Below, piece by piece: positions 8,482-16,479 of a stretch of 64,000 bases of DNA. The translations under genes and the position numbers were made by a program. Every line of letters begins with the position of its first letter. Positions within the stretch are counted from its first letter, which is position 1. Origin of the DNA: Chryseobacterium daecheongense (GTDB lineage: Bacteria; Bacteroidota; Bacteroidia; Flavobacteriales; Weeksellaceae); contig NZ_RJTX01000001.1 in assembly GCF_003729955.1 (NCBI RefSeq), positions 1-64,000 of the forward strand, in the 5' to 3' direction. The notes beneath the pieces were generated by a model, which was not told the DNA's origin, did no database searches, and saw nothing but the letters and a program-made list of their open reading frames with translations.

Positions 8482-9264
8482 ATGAATAAATTTTTATTAA
8501 GAGCACTGGTTTTAGCCACCGTAAATATCGCAGTTTTTGCAGATGCACAATTTAGAACCCGAAACAGAATGGATAAGCTGGAAGATTTTGATCAGCAAAC
8601 CTTCAGTTGGGGTTTTTATTTAAATGGCAACTTGATAGATTACCGTATCGTATTACACCCGAGATATGGTATGAACGGAAATCACAATCTTGTTTCGTCT
8701 AAAGAAAGTATTAGTTTCGGTGCCGGGTTGATCGGTAAATGGAGACTGAACGATTATTTGGACCTAAGAGTGGAACCAGGGTTACAGTTTGCTCAAAGAG
8801 AATTGACTTTTAATACTCAATCTAATGATCAGTATGCTGCCGGAACTTTGACGAATCCACCTTTTACTCCAATCCCTTTAACTGAAAATGATAAAGTAAG
8901 AGAGATCAAGTCTACATTAGTTGACGTGCCTGTATTATTGGAACTTCACGGACAAAGATGGTACAACTCCAGACCGTATGTTGCGGCGGGTGTGAACTAT
9001 GTGGTAAACCTACAGTCCAATTCAAGTTCTGAGGACGATAACTTACAACAGGTTTTCAGATCTACTACGCACAACTTTGCATGGTCTGCAGAAATGGGGA
9101 TACAGTTTTATTTCAATAAATTTAAACTTACTCCTGCGATCAGAGGAACTTTCTTTATGAATAATGAAAAAGTGGCGGATAACGCGACAACTCCTCCTTA
9201 CTGGTCAGCGGCAGTATCTACATTACAGACAAGAGCGATCATGTTTGTATTGAAATTCGAATAA
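8482..9264 (+). CDS. porT: PorT family protein, type IX secretion system component
   Basis: A 260-aa outer-membrane beta-barrel-like protein with a signal peptide ending FADAQ at about residue 23. Alternating amphipathic strands follow (ISFGAGLIGKWRLNDYLDLRV, VPVLLELHG, RPYVAAGVNYVV, FAWSAEMGIQFYFNKFKLTP), ending in a short strand IMFVLKFE typical of barrel C-termini. Its position just after ubiE and its length fit PorT, needed for assembly of the type IX secretion system that exports proteins with C-terminal sorting domains. The gliding-motility and T9SS phenotype is family knowledge, not visible here. Confidence 0.85.
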   Translation: MNKFLLRALVLATVNIAVFADAQFRTRNRMDKLEDFDQQTFSWGFYLNGNLIDYRIVLHPRYGMNGNHNLVSSKESISFGAGLIGKWRLNDYLDLRVEPGLQFAQRELTFNTQSNDQYAAGTLTNPPFTPIPLTENDKVREIKSTLVDVPVLLELHGQRWYNSRPYVAAGVNYVVNLQSNSSSEDDNLQQVFRSTTHNFAWSAEMGIQFYFNKFKLTPAIRGTFFMNNEKVADNATTPPYWSAAVSTLQTRAIMFVLKFE

Positions 9265-9284
9265 GAATTAAGAAATATAAATAC

Positions 9285-9316
9285 AAAAAGGGGATGCATC
9301 GCATCTCCTTTTTTGT
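9285..9316 (+). terminator. Rho-independent terminator after porT
   Basis: The stem AAAAAGGGGATGC / GCATCTCCTTTTTT with loop ATC ends in a T run, 20 bases after the porT stop. Confidence 0.85.
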
Positions 9317-9368
9317 TTCTGTGGTTAAAATATAAGGAATTTTATTTTTATTAATGTTAATAATTTCA

Positions 9369-9376
9369 TATTTTTG
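9369..9376 (+). promoter_or_regulatory. -7 element for the coiled-coil / zapA operon
   Basis: TATTTTTG fits TAnnTTTG, 27 bases before the ATG at 9404. It rules out the in-frame TTG at 9374, which falls inside this box, as the start codon. Confidence 0.5.
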
Positions 9377-9403
9377 CTAATAGTTAGAATATATAAACCT
9401 GAA

Positions 9404-9706
9404 ATGCTTCAAGACTTAGAAAACAATTTTTCAGAACTGGAAAAAAAGATTTCGAATTTACAAAAGAACTATCGGATTCTTGCTGAAAAGTTATCAGAAT
9501 TAAGTGTGGAGCATGAAGATCTGAAGAAGAAATATGATGAGGAAAGAAAGAGAAATCAGGTATTAGCAGAAGAACAAAAAAATATAAAACTTTATTCAGC
9601 AATATCAGGAAATCCTGAACACAACAGGTTAATGAAAAATCATATTAACAGACTCGTGAAGGAAATAGATTTCTGTATTGCCCAGCTTCAAAACAGTGGA
9701 TTATAA
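9404..9706 (+). CDS. Small coiled-coil protein upstream of zapA
   Basis: A 100-aa protein that is almost entirely heptad-patterned coiled coil (ENNFSELEKKISNLQKNY, then KLSELSVEHEDLKKKYDEER), with a C-terminal segment HNRLMKNHINRLVKEIDFCI. Start chosen at the ATG at 9404. Its TAA overlaps the zapA ATG by one base (TAATG), so the two are coupled. It has no membrane segment. Coupling to zapA and the coiled-coil build suggest a ZapB-like partner of ZapA at the division ring; this is inference from context. Confidence 0.8.
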   Translation: MLQDLENNFSELEKKISNLQKNYRILAEKLSELSVEHEDLKKKYDEERKRNQVLAEEQKNIKLYSAISGNPEHNRLMKNHINRLVKEIDFCIAQLQNSGL

Positions 9707-9993
9707 TGGAGGTAAGAAGAATAACCATCAACATTGCAGGAAGGGTATATCCGCTGAACGTACCGGCAGCAGAGGAGGAAACTCTGCGTAAAGTAGGGAA
9801 GCAGATTGAAAATATGATTAAAGATTTTGAACAGAATTTCGATGTAAGAGATAAACAGGACGCTTTGGCGATGTGTGCCCTCAAACTGGGAACGAATGCC
9901 GAAGTAATGTCTCTTAAATACGAAAAAAGTATACAATCTACCAACGAAAGATTAAGCCAGATTAATCAATCGTTAAATGAAATAGGGAAATAA
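9706..9993 (+). CDS. zapA: Cell division protein ZapA
   Basis: A 95-aa ZapA-family protein that bundles FtsZ filaments at the division site. The N-terminal globular half (RRITINIAGRVYPLNVPAAEEETLRKVGK) and the C-terminal helix for tetramer formation (EVMSLKYEKSIQSTNERLSQ) have the family pattern, with DALAMCALKLG between. It is followed by a 6S-like RNA and rny; in E. coli the 6S RNA gene also lies next to zapA. Confidence 0.9.
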   Translation: MEVRRITINIAGRVYPLNVPAAEEETLRKVGKQIENMIKDFEQNFDVRDKQDALAMCALKLGTNAEVMSLKYEKSIQSTNERLSQINQSLNEIGK

Positions 9994-10009
9994 TTTTTCC
10001 CGAAAAACT

Positions 10010-10178
10010 GCCTACAATAATTCTAACACATTAAAGGTAAACTCAACGCTAAACAATTACCGAACAAATGTCCATTGAATGGCGTGCCGGTCTTCCGGAT
10101 TACAGACAGTGGAAATCAGTTCAAATCGTGTTGATTAGGAGTTTACTCTCAATCTTTGAATTGTTGTAGGCTTTTTTT
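10010..10178 (+). ncRNA. ssrS: 6S-type regulatory RNA (6S-Flavo class)
   Basis: A 165-nt region with no ORF between zapA and rny closes on itself. GCCTACAATAATTC (10010-10023) pairs with GAATTGTTGTAGGC (10158-10171), with one mismatch. Inside that, GTAAACTC (10037-10044) pairs perfectly with GAGTTTAC (10139-10146). The central part is larger and weakly paired, as expected for the 6S RNA bubble that mimics an open promoter, and it contains a short GCCGGTCTTCCGG hairpin. A seven-T run follows the outer stem. 6S RNA binds the housekeeping RNA polymerase holoenzyme and represses promoters in stationary phase. The class assignment rests on position and fold. Confidence 0.82.
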
Positions 10179-10214
10179 ATTATGAATTATGAAGACAATT
10201 AAAACTCGATATAT

Positions 10215-11786
10215 ATGACAACAACCGCAATTATTGTCGGCGTTATTTGCTTAGTAGTCGGGGCTGTTTTAGGAATTATTTTTTCCAAAAGCTCTCTGAA
10301 CTCAAAAGCTAAATTTATTATAGATGATGCAAAGAAAAATGCCGAAAACCTTATAGAAAAAGCTAACGTACAGGCTGAATCCATAAAAAAAGAAAAAAAC
10401 CTTCAGGCTAAAGAAAAATTCCTTGAACTGAAATCTCAGCATGATGCTGATATCCAGGCTCGTGAAAAGAAAATGCAGGAGGTGGAAAAAAGAATAAAGG
10501 ATAAGGAACACAAGCTGAATGAGGAGCTTAGTAAGACAGGAAAGCTTGAAAAGGATTTGGATAAGCAAATTGCAGATTACGCTAAGAAAAACGAAATTTT
10601 AGATAAAAAACAACACGAATTAGACATAGTTACGGCTAAAAAGGTTGAAATTCTTGAAAAAATATCTAATTATACTGCTGAAGAAGCCAAAGTTGAATTG
10701 GTGGAATCTATGAGAGCTGAAGCAAAAACAAGAGCTCAGGCACATGTTCAGAGCATCATGGAAGAAGCACAGCTGAATGCTAAAAACGAAGCCAGAAAAA
10801 TCGTTATTCAGACGATTCAGAGAATCGGAACGGAACAGGCTATCGAAAATTCAGTATCTGTTTTCAATATTGAATCAGATGAGGTAAAAGGTAGAATTAT
10901 TGGTAGAGAAGGTAGAAACATCCGTGCTTTAGAAGCAGTGACAGGAGTTGAAATTATTGTTGATGATACCCCGGAAGCTATTCTTCTTTCATGCTTCGAC
11001 CCGGTAAGAAGAGAAATTGCCAGATTATCACTTCACAGATTGGTTACAGACGGAAGAATCCACCCTGCAAGAATCGAAGAAGTAGTAGAAAAAACAAGAA
11101 AACAGATTGAAGAGGAAATTATTGAAGTAGGAAAAAGAACGATTATAGACCTTGGAATTCACGGATTGCACCCGGAATTGATCAAAATCGTAGGAAGAAT
11201 GAAATATCGTTCTTCTTATGGACAAAACCTATTGCAGCACTCCAGAGAAGTAGCCAACATTGCTGCTACGATGGCTGCGGAATTAGGCTTAAACGTAAAA
11301 TTAGCTAAGAGAGCAGGTCTATTGCACGATATCGGTAAAGTTCCGGAGCAGGAATCAGAGCTTCCGCACGCTTTATTAGGAATGCAATGGGCAGAGAAAT
11401 ATGGTGAAAATCCGGAAGTTGTTAACGCAATCGGAGCTCATCACGATGAAATTGAAATGAAATCATTATTATCTCCAATCATTCAGGTAGCGGATGCTAT
11501 TTCAGGAGCAAGACCAGGAGCAAGAAGACAAGTATTGGAATCTTACATTCAAAGATTAAAAGATCTTGAATCTGCAGCGTTAAGCTTCGATGGAGTATCA
11601 AGTGCTTATGCGATTCAGGCAGGTAGAGAATTGAGAGTAATGGTAGAAAGTGGAAAAGTAAATGACGAGGTTGCTTCCCAATTATCTTACGACATTTCTG
11701 AAAAAATCCAAAACGAGTTAACCTATCCTGGACAAGTAAAAGTAACAGTGATCAGAGAAACAAGAGCTGTGAATATTGCAAGATAA
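10215..11786 (+). CDS. rny: Ribonuclease Y
   Basis: Membrane-bound endoribonuclease that starts mRNA decay. The 523-aa protein has the standard order: an N-terminal transmembrane helix (residues 4-24), a long charged coiled coil (about 30-200), a KH RNA-binding domain with the GxxG motif in [15 protein letters not shown], and an HD domain with His371-Asp372 in LLHDIGK and further ligands in [11 protein letters not shown]. The C-terminal [20 protein letters not shown] completes the family pattern. The length matches other RNase Y proteins and all catalytic residues are present. Confidence 0.96.
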   Translation: MTTTAIIVGVICLVVGAVLGIIFSKSSLNSKAKFIIDDAKKNAENLIEKANVQAESIKKEKNLQAKEKFLELKSQHDADIQAREKKMQEVEKRIKDKEHKLNEELSKTGKLEKDLDKQIADYAKKNEILDKKQHELDIVTAKKVEILEKISNYTAEEAKVELVESMRAEAKTRAQAHVQSIMEEAQLNAKNEARKIVIQTIQRIGTEQAIENSVSVFNIESDEVKGRIIGREGRNIRALEAVTGVEIIVDDTPEAILLSCFDPVRREIARLSLHRLVTDGRIHPARIEEVVEKTRKQIEEEIIEVGKRTIIDLGIHGLHPELIKIVGRMKYRSSYGQNLLQHSREVANIAATMAAELGLNVKLAKRAGLLHDIGKVPEQESELPHALLGMQWAEKYGENPEVVNAIGAHHDEIEMKSLLSPIIQVADAISGARPGARRQVLESYIQRLKDLESAALSFDGVSSAYAIQAGRELRVMVESGKVNDEVASQLSYDISEKIQNELTYPGQVKVTVIRETRAVNIAR

Positions 11787-11810
11787 TAATTGAATCAAGA
11801 TATTTGATAA

Positions 11811-11842
11811 AAACCTTTCAAGAGATTGAAAGGTTTTTTATT
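11811..11842 (+). terminator. Rho-independent terminator after rny
   Basis: The 10-bp perfect stem AACCTTTCAA / TTGAAAGGTT with loop GAGA is followed by TTTTATTTTT. Confidence 0.85.
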
Positions 11843-11864
11843 TTTATCCAAATTTAAAAAATCA

Positions 11865-13106
11865 ATGCAAGAACTTTCTCTGTCTTCAAAACTGAAGCAC
11901 ATTTTTTCAATTCCCGTTGTTATTTCCGCGTTAGGCTACTTTGTAGATATTTACGACCTCCTTTTATTCGGTATTGTAAGAATTCCCAGCTTAAAAGATT
12001 TGGGTCTAAATCCTGATGTAGATGGTACCTTTATTCTCAACTGTCAGATGGTGGGGTTATTGCTCGGCGGAGTTCTATGGGGTGTTTTCGGAGATAAGAA
12101 AGGAAGGCTTTCCGTTTTATTCGGTTCTATTCTGGTGTATTCATTGGCTAATATTGCATGTGGCTTTTTACCATACTTTCCGAAAGAACATCTGGTATAT
12201 CAGTATGCATTATTACGATTTATAGCCGGAATTGGCTTAGCCGGAGAATTGGGAGCGGGAATTACGTTGGTTTCAGAAAGCTTACCTAAGAATTTACGGG
12301 CTATAGGCACGTCTGTAGTCGCTGGTTTTGGCTTAATGGGGGCTGTAGTAGCTCAGCTAACAGTTGAATTGGCAGGAGGCTGGAATATTTCTTATATGAT
12401 AGGTGGTGGATTAGGAATCCTGCTTTTGTTTCTGAGGATCAGTGTTTCCGAATCCGGAATTTATAAGAACATTGAACATGAAAGCGTCTCTAAAGGGAAT
12501 TTCTTTTCCTTTTTTACCCATAAAGACCGTTTGATAAGATACCTTAAATGTATTGCTGTAGGGTTACCCACATGGTATTGTATAGGTATTTTAGCTGTTT
12601 TGGCGAACCAGTTTGCCCCTGAATTAGGAATCACGGAAATCAGTCCCGGAAAAGCGATTATGTGGGCATATGTAGGCATTTCTGTGGGGGATTTAATGAG
12701 CGGGTTTATTTCTCATGCCTTAAAATCCAGAAAAATGGCCATTTTTTATATGCTGGTTTTTACTCTGATAGGAGTGGCAATTATGCTTTTTGGCAATACG
12801 AATACGGAAACCAAATATTATATTTTTTGTGTATGGCTGGGACTGGGAACCGGATATTGGGCAATGTTTGTCACCTTAGCGGCGGAACAGTTCGGGACCA
12901 ATATCAGAAATACAGCGACCACTACCGTACCTAATATGGTAAGAGGGCTGGTTCCGGTGATGATCCTTGCATTTGATTTTTTCAAGAATAGTTTCTCAAT
13001 CATTGTAAGTGCAGCTCTTCTAGGAGTTATCGTATTTGGATTGGCGATCTATTCAGCGCTTACGATTTCCGAAACCCATAATAAGGATCTGGAGTTTACC
13101 GAATAA
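11865..13106 (+). CDS. MFS transporter
   Basis: A 413-aa major facilitator protein with about 12 hydrophobic segments. The loop 2-3 signature is visible as GVFGDKKGRLSVLFGS and a second copy-like region as GDLMSGFISHALKSRK. LRFIAGIGLAGELGAG resembles the helix 4-5 signature of the metabolite:H+ symporter and sugar-porter groups. Start chosen at the ATG at 11865: the TTG 39 bases upstream sits in the loop of the rny terminator. Substrate unknown. It stands alone between a terminator and the promoter of the GG-leader peptide. Confidence 0.82.
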   Translation: MQELSLSSKLKHIFSIPVVISALGYFVDIYDLLLFGIVRIPSLKDLGLNPDVDGTFILNCQMVGLLLGGVLWGVFGDKKGRLSVLFGSILVYSLANIACGFLPYFPKEHLVYQYALLRFIAGIGLAGELGAGITLVSESLPKNLRAIGTSVVAGFGLMGAVVAQLTVELAGGWNISYMIGGGLGILLLFLRISVSESGIYKNIEHESVSKGNFFSFFTHKDRLIRYLKCIAVGLPTWYCIGILAVLANQFAPELGITEISPGKAIMWAYVGISVGDLMSGFISHALKSRKMAIFYMLVFTLIGVAIMLFGNTNTETKYYIFCVWLGLGTGYWAMFVTLAAEQFGTNIRNTATTTVPNMVRGLVPVMILAFDFFKNSFSIIVSAALLGVIVFGLAIYSALTISETHNKDLEFTE

Positions 13107-13199
13107 TCTTGTTTAATAAATAGAGCTGTTGTTTTTCTCTATATATTAAATATAACAGTAATTCAATCAGTAGATTATTAAATTTTGTATTAAATTATG

Positions 13200-13229
13200 T
13201 TGCAAATAATATATATTTGTTTAACTTTG
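13200..13229 (+). promoter_or_regulatory. Promoter of the GG-leader peptide gene
   Basis: A -33 TTG (13200-13202) and a -7 TAACTTTG (13222-13229) are separated by 19 bp, the ideal Bacteroidota spacing. They lie 45 bases before the peptide ATG. A second TATATTTG at 13212-13219 overlaps this region. Confidence 0.7.
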
Positions 13230-13274
13230 GAAGAGAACTAAATTATAAATGTTTAATCACTAAAATCAAATCAC

Positions 13275-13466
13275 ATGTCAAACAACATTTTAAAAAACGC
13301 TAAGAAATTAAAAAAAGCAGACCTTAAAAATATCGCAGGGGGAATCAGCGGAAATCCTGATTTGTCTCTTTGCGGATGCAGCTGTTCAGGTTCAGTAACA
13401 GGGCCTTGGTATTGCGTACAATATATCGCTTGTCCACAAGTATATACATGCGGATCTGAGATTTAA
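13275..13466 (+). CDS. Cysteine-rich double-glycine-leader peptide (bacteriocin-like precursor)
   Basis: A 63-aa precursor. Residues 1-23 form a basic leader (ILKNAKKLKKADLKNIAGG) ending in a GG cleavage site of the kind cut by C39-peptidase ABC exporters. The core of about 40 residues has six Cys (LCGCSCSG, YCVQ, ACPQ, TCGSE) and is rich in Gly, Ser and aromatic residues. It has its own promoter and terminator and so is a single-gene unit. No exporter, immunity or modification gene is nearby. Such peptides are widespread in Chryseobacterium-like bacteria and are often labelled bacteriocin-like; no activity can be assigned from sequence. Confidence 0.8.
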   Translation: MSNNILKNAKKLKKADLKNIAGGISGNPDLSLCGCSCSGSVTGPWYCVQYIACPQVYTCGSEI

Positions 13467-13512
13467 GAAATTATTTCAACTGAAATAAACATTTCCACAT
13501 TTAAATACAAAA

Positions 13513-13539
13513 GCCTTTTGGTTCTCCAAAAGGTTTTTG
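13513..13539 (+). terminator. Terminator after the GG-leader peptide
   Basis: The perfect stem CCTTTTGG / CCAAAAGG with a four-base loop is followed by TTTTTG, 47 bases after the stop codon. Confidence 0.85.
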
Positions 13540-13555
13540 TTGTTTATAAAGGTTG

Positions 13556-13673
13556 ATATCCGAAAGCCACCCTGCAACGATGAAAAAACACATGACTTAG
13601 ATTTGAATTGAAAGGATAACTATGAAAAAATGATCATAAAGATTATCCATATTGCACAAGTGGCTACGGATAT
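13556..13673. repeat. Orphan imperfect inverted repeat of about 120 bp
   Basis: ATATCCGAAAGCCAC (13556-13570) is matched about 90 bases later by GTGGCTACGGATAT (13660-13673), whose reverse complement is ATATCCGTAGCCAC. Pairing continues inward weakly (CTGCAAC against TTGCA) and includes an inner GGATAA / TTATCC pair. The region has no convincing ORF and no neighbour that explains it. It may be a remnant of a small mobile element or a structured RNA. Confidence 0.4.
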
Positions 13674-13689
13674 TTTAATGATGAGTATT

Positions 13690-14637
13690 TTAATTAATAA
13701 TATAAATAAGACTTCCAATACTGATGGCCATCCAAAGGATAATGGCAGCAGCTAAAGGCTTTAATCCTATTGTTTTTAAGGTCTGAACAGACAGGGTAGA
13801 ACCAATAAAGAATAACGTTAAGTTCAATCCTGATTTGGCGAAATCTGTCACTATTGAAGTAATACTATCCGGAAAAGGAAGATATGTGTTCATTAAAATG
13901 GCAAGTATAAACCATCCGATAAACCATGGAATTTTAATTTTACTCCCTTTACTTTTGAAAATAAACATGGTGATCACGGAGACCGGTATGATCCATAAAG
14001 CACGAGCCAGCTTCACTGTGGTAGCTACTTTTAAAGCTTCATCTCCATATTTACTGGCTGCTCCCACCACAGAACTCGTATCATGAATTCCCACCGCGCA
14101 CCATAATCCAAACTGTTCCTGGGAAAGATTTAACCAACTGCCAATGGCGGGATAAACAAATAATGCAAGGGAATTAAGGGTAAAAATAATGGCCAAAGCA
14201 AGAGAAATCTGTTTGGTGTCTGGCTTGATGATGGGAGAGGTGGCTGCAATAGCACTGCCTCCGCAGATGGCGGTTCCTACAGAAATTAAATAGGATAACG
14301 GTCTATTCAGTTTAAATATTTTCCCTAAAAAATATCCTAAAACCATTACGGATATAATACTCGCAATGGTTAATGTAAATCCTGTTTTTCCTGCCTGTAA
14401 AGCTTCATCCAACTTTAATCCAAACCCTAATCCCACAATGGAAATCTGTAACAAAAGATGAATATATGAATGCAGACTCTTTTCAAATGGATTGCCAACA
14501 AAAATAACCATCAGGAATCCTAAAGCCAAGGCTATAGGTGAAGAAATAAAAGGAGTCAGACAAAGTACTGCGAATCCTATAAAAATGATTTTCTGAACAG
14601 ACTCGTTAAAAGCCAACTTTTTCATATTGTAAAACAT
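13690..14637 (-). CDS. YeiH-family putative sulfate exporter / membrane protein
   Basis: A 315-aa polytopic protein of the UPF0324/YeiH family (Cons_hypoth698), about 10 transmembrane helices. Family hallmarks: GLGFGLKLDEALQAGKTG, SVGTAICGGSAIAATSPIIKP and GIHDTSSVVGAASKYG. The function in other bacteria is not firmly known; sulfate or thiol-compound export has been proposed for the family. It lies 71 bases after a LysR gene on the same strand, like the yeiE-yeiH association of enterobacteria, and an inverted-repeat cluster sits in the gap. The start could be the ATG at 14637 or the one at 14625 (MKKLAF). Confidence 0.85.
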   Translation of the reverse strand: MFYNMKKLAFNESVQKIIFIGFAVLCLTPFISSPIALALGFLMVIFVGNPFEKSLHSYIHLLLQISIVGLGFGLKLDEALQAGKTGFTLTIASIISVMVLGYFLGKIFKLNRPLSYLISVGTAICGGSAIAATSPIIKPDTKQISLALAIIFTLNSLALFVYPAIGSWLNLSQEQFGLWCAVGIHDTSSVVGAASKYGDEALKVATTVKLARALWIIPVSVITMFIFKSKGSKIKIPWFIGWFILAILMNTYLPFPDSITSIVTDFAKSGLNLTLFFIGSTLSVQTLKTIGLKPLAAAIILWMAISIGSLIYIIN

Positions 14638-14690
14638 TGAATTGATGGTTCAAAGTTCTACAATTTATTATTACAAAATAAATTGAATTT

Positions 14691-14716
14691 AGTTATTGAA
14701 AATAACTTTTAGTTAT
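14691..14716. promoter_or_regulatory. Inverted half-site cluster, possible LysR operator
   Basis: AGTTATT (14691-14697), GAA, AATAACT (14701-14707) is a perfect 7-3-7 palindrome. A third half-site AGTTAT (14711-14716) follows, inside the last codons of the LysR gene. Three alternating half-sites directly before yeiH fit the multi-site operators of LysR regulators. Binding is inferred. Confidence 0.45.
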
Positions 14717-15590
14717 AGCTAATGAATCTTAAAAATAGTTTGATCAGTTCAGATTGTTCTCCTTTGGAAAGAATAATATGAAAATCTCTTTCGATGCTGA
14801 AATTCCTAATATCAATAATCGTAAGAAGATTGTTTTTTAATTCATGAAGAATGGTACTCACAGATAGAAATGCCATACAATCCGAATGCAGCAGATAACT
14901 TTTAATGCTTTCGCTGCTTCCCAATGACATTACGGTGTGCAATTCCTCGATATTGATCCCTTTTTCTTTCAAACGGTTTTGAATAAATTCCTGAGTCCCT
15001 GATCCCTGTTCCCGGAAGACAAAATCCAATCCGTACAATTCTTTCAGGCTTAAGGTTTTGTTTGAAAGCGGATGTCCAGATCTTGCTACGAGAACAATTT
15101 CATCTGCTTTAAAAGATTGATAATCGAAATAGGAAGACTGGGATTCTCCTTCAATAATTCCTACATCTATTTTACCATTTTTCAATAGTTCGGAAATCGT
15201 TTCTGTATTGTAAGTGAGCAATTCAATTTTGATGTCTTTGTAATAGGCATTGAATGTAGCAAGAATTTCGGGAAGAATATATTGTGCAACGGTTGTACTT
15301 GCCCCGATGATCAGCTTGCCTTTATGTTGTTGGTTGATCTGGTTGATTTCAAACTCGAGGTCACGATAGATATTCCGGATTTTTTCCGCATATTCAAAGA
15401 GAATTTTTCCACTTTGGGTAAGCTGTATGGTTGTTCCATTCCGATGGAACAGCTTTGTGTTGAGCTGGTTTTCAATTTCTTTAATATGTTTGGTAACAGC
15501 GGGTTGGGAAATATGCAGTTCTTCAGAAGCTTTGGTAAAGCTCAGCCTGGAAGCCACGGTGTGAAACACTTTTAATCTGTAATCAAACAT
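14709..15590 (-). CDS. LysR family transcriptional regulator (YeiE-like)
   Basis: A 293-aa regulator. The N-terminal winged HTH is clear (FHTVASRLSFTKASEELHIS, then QPAVTKHIKEIENQL), followed by a periplasmic-binding-like effector domain (LIIGASTTVAQYILPEILATF, HPLSNKTLSLKELYG, REQGSGTQEFI). The REQGSGT segment is typical of the CysB/CysL/YeiE branch, which responds to sulfur compounds or sulfite. Co-directional with the YeiH gene just downstream, which is its probable target. It follows the GLPGLI gene by 28 bases. Confidence 0.88.
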   Translation of the reverse strand: MFDYRLKVFHTVASRLSFTKASEELHISQPAVTKHIKEIENQLNTKLFHRNGTTIQLTQSGKILFEYAEKIRNIYRDLEFEINQINQQHKGKLIIGASTTVAQYILPEILATFNAYYKDIKIELLTYNTETISELLKNGKIDVGIIEGESQSSYFDYQSFKADEIVLVARSGHPLSNKTLSLKELYGLDFVFREQGSGTQEFIQNRLKEKGINIEELHTVMSLGSSESIKSYLLHSDCMAFLSVSTILHELKNNLLTIIDIRNFSIERDFHIILSKGEQSELIKLFLRFISYN

Positions 15591-15618
15591 GATATGAATG
15601 TAAGTCTCTTAATTAATT

Positions 15619-16452
15619 TTAATAACGGATCGCTTTATCTATTTCAACAGGATTGTTATACTTCCGGATAACTTCCTGCATATTTTTAGTTTGGGTGTTA
15701 AGGTCATCAAGCGTGCGTATTTCTTTTCCGTTGATATTGATATTAAGATTCGTATTGGCTTTACTGAAATTAGTTCTTTCAAAGACAAAAGGATCATTAT
15801 AAAATTCCGTCAAAAGCTTTTTCTTCTGTTTTTCTGTAACAGGAATAGCTTTAGTTCCAAAATTAGATTCCAGAAAATCGTCGGTAGAGATGACATTCGG
15901 TAATTTCTGGCTTTTGATTAAATGATAAATGAAATTATTGTTGGAATCCTGGATTTCGAAAATTAATCCGGGTAATCCACGGAATTTAAAAGGCCCTTCA
16001 TTAAAAGGAATATCTTTGCTGAACCATACTGTCCAATTTCTTCCGCCAAATGTGGTAGTGGCCTTTTGAAGCTTATAACCCTGAACATTTTTAGTTTCAT
16101 CAGAAATTGTCCAGTTTATTTTATCGGTTGTCTTAAAAGAATAGTACCCAAACTTGATATTGATGAAATTTTCGTTATCAAAACTGTTCATTTTTCTCTT
16201 CACAATTTGTCCGCTCATGTCAACATGTTTGTTATCCATATTCCCAAACTTTTTGTTTAATGAGTCTGCTATCAAAAGATTCCGGCCATAAAATTTCACC
16301 TCCTTTGAATTGATATCCAATATCATATTGAATTTCTGATATTCATTTTCAGTGGAGTCCATTTTCAATTGGAGTTCATAAATGAACCTGTGGGTTTGCG
16401 ATGCTGCAGGTGTTATCAATAATAGAAACAGCAAAATGAAAATATTTCTCAT
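15619..16452 (-). CDS. GLPGLI family secreted protein
   Basis: A 277-aa protein with a signal peptide (residues 1-18, FLLLITPAASQ) and the motif RGLPGLIFEIQDSNN that defines the Bacteroidota GLPGLI family (TIGR01200). A beta-rich N-terminal half (FIYELQLKMDSTENEYQKF) precedes it. The molecular function of the family is unknown. It lies between the TIM-barrel gene and the LysR gene on the same strand with gaps of 27-28 bases. Confidence 0.9.
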   Translation of the reverse strand: MRNIFILLFLLLITPAASQTHRFIYELQLKMDSTENEYQKFNMILDINSKEVKFYGRNLLIADSLNKKFGNMDNKHVDMSGQIVKRKMNSFDNENFINIKFGYYSFKTTDKINWTISDETKNVQGYKLQKATTTFGGRNWTVWFSKDIPFNEGPFKFRGLPGLIFEIQDSNNNFIYHLIKSQKLPNVISTDDFLESNFGTKAIPVTEKQKKKLLTEFYNDPFVFERTNFSKANTNLNININGKEIRTLDDLNTQTKNMQEVIRKYNNPVEIDKAIRY

Positions 16453-16479
16453 AGCTAGTAAATGTTATCTCTAGAATTA

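Noticed and set aside
9645..9944. Minus-strand ORFs of 82-99 codons over zapA
   Set aside because: They are shadows of zapA and the coiled-coil gene; the sense frames match known families.
9985..10001. GGGAAA / TTTCCC hairpin at the zapA stop
   Set aside because: Short stem and no T run; it overlaps coding sequence and adds little as terminator evidence.
13640..13660. TTATCCATA, one base from a DnaA box
   Set aside because: Single imperfect site far from dnaA; its symmetry partner is better explained by the surrounding inverted repeat.
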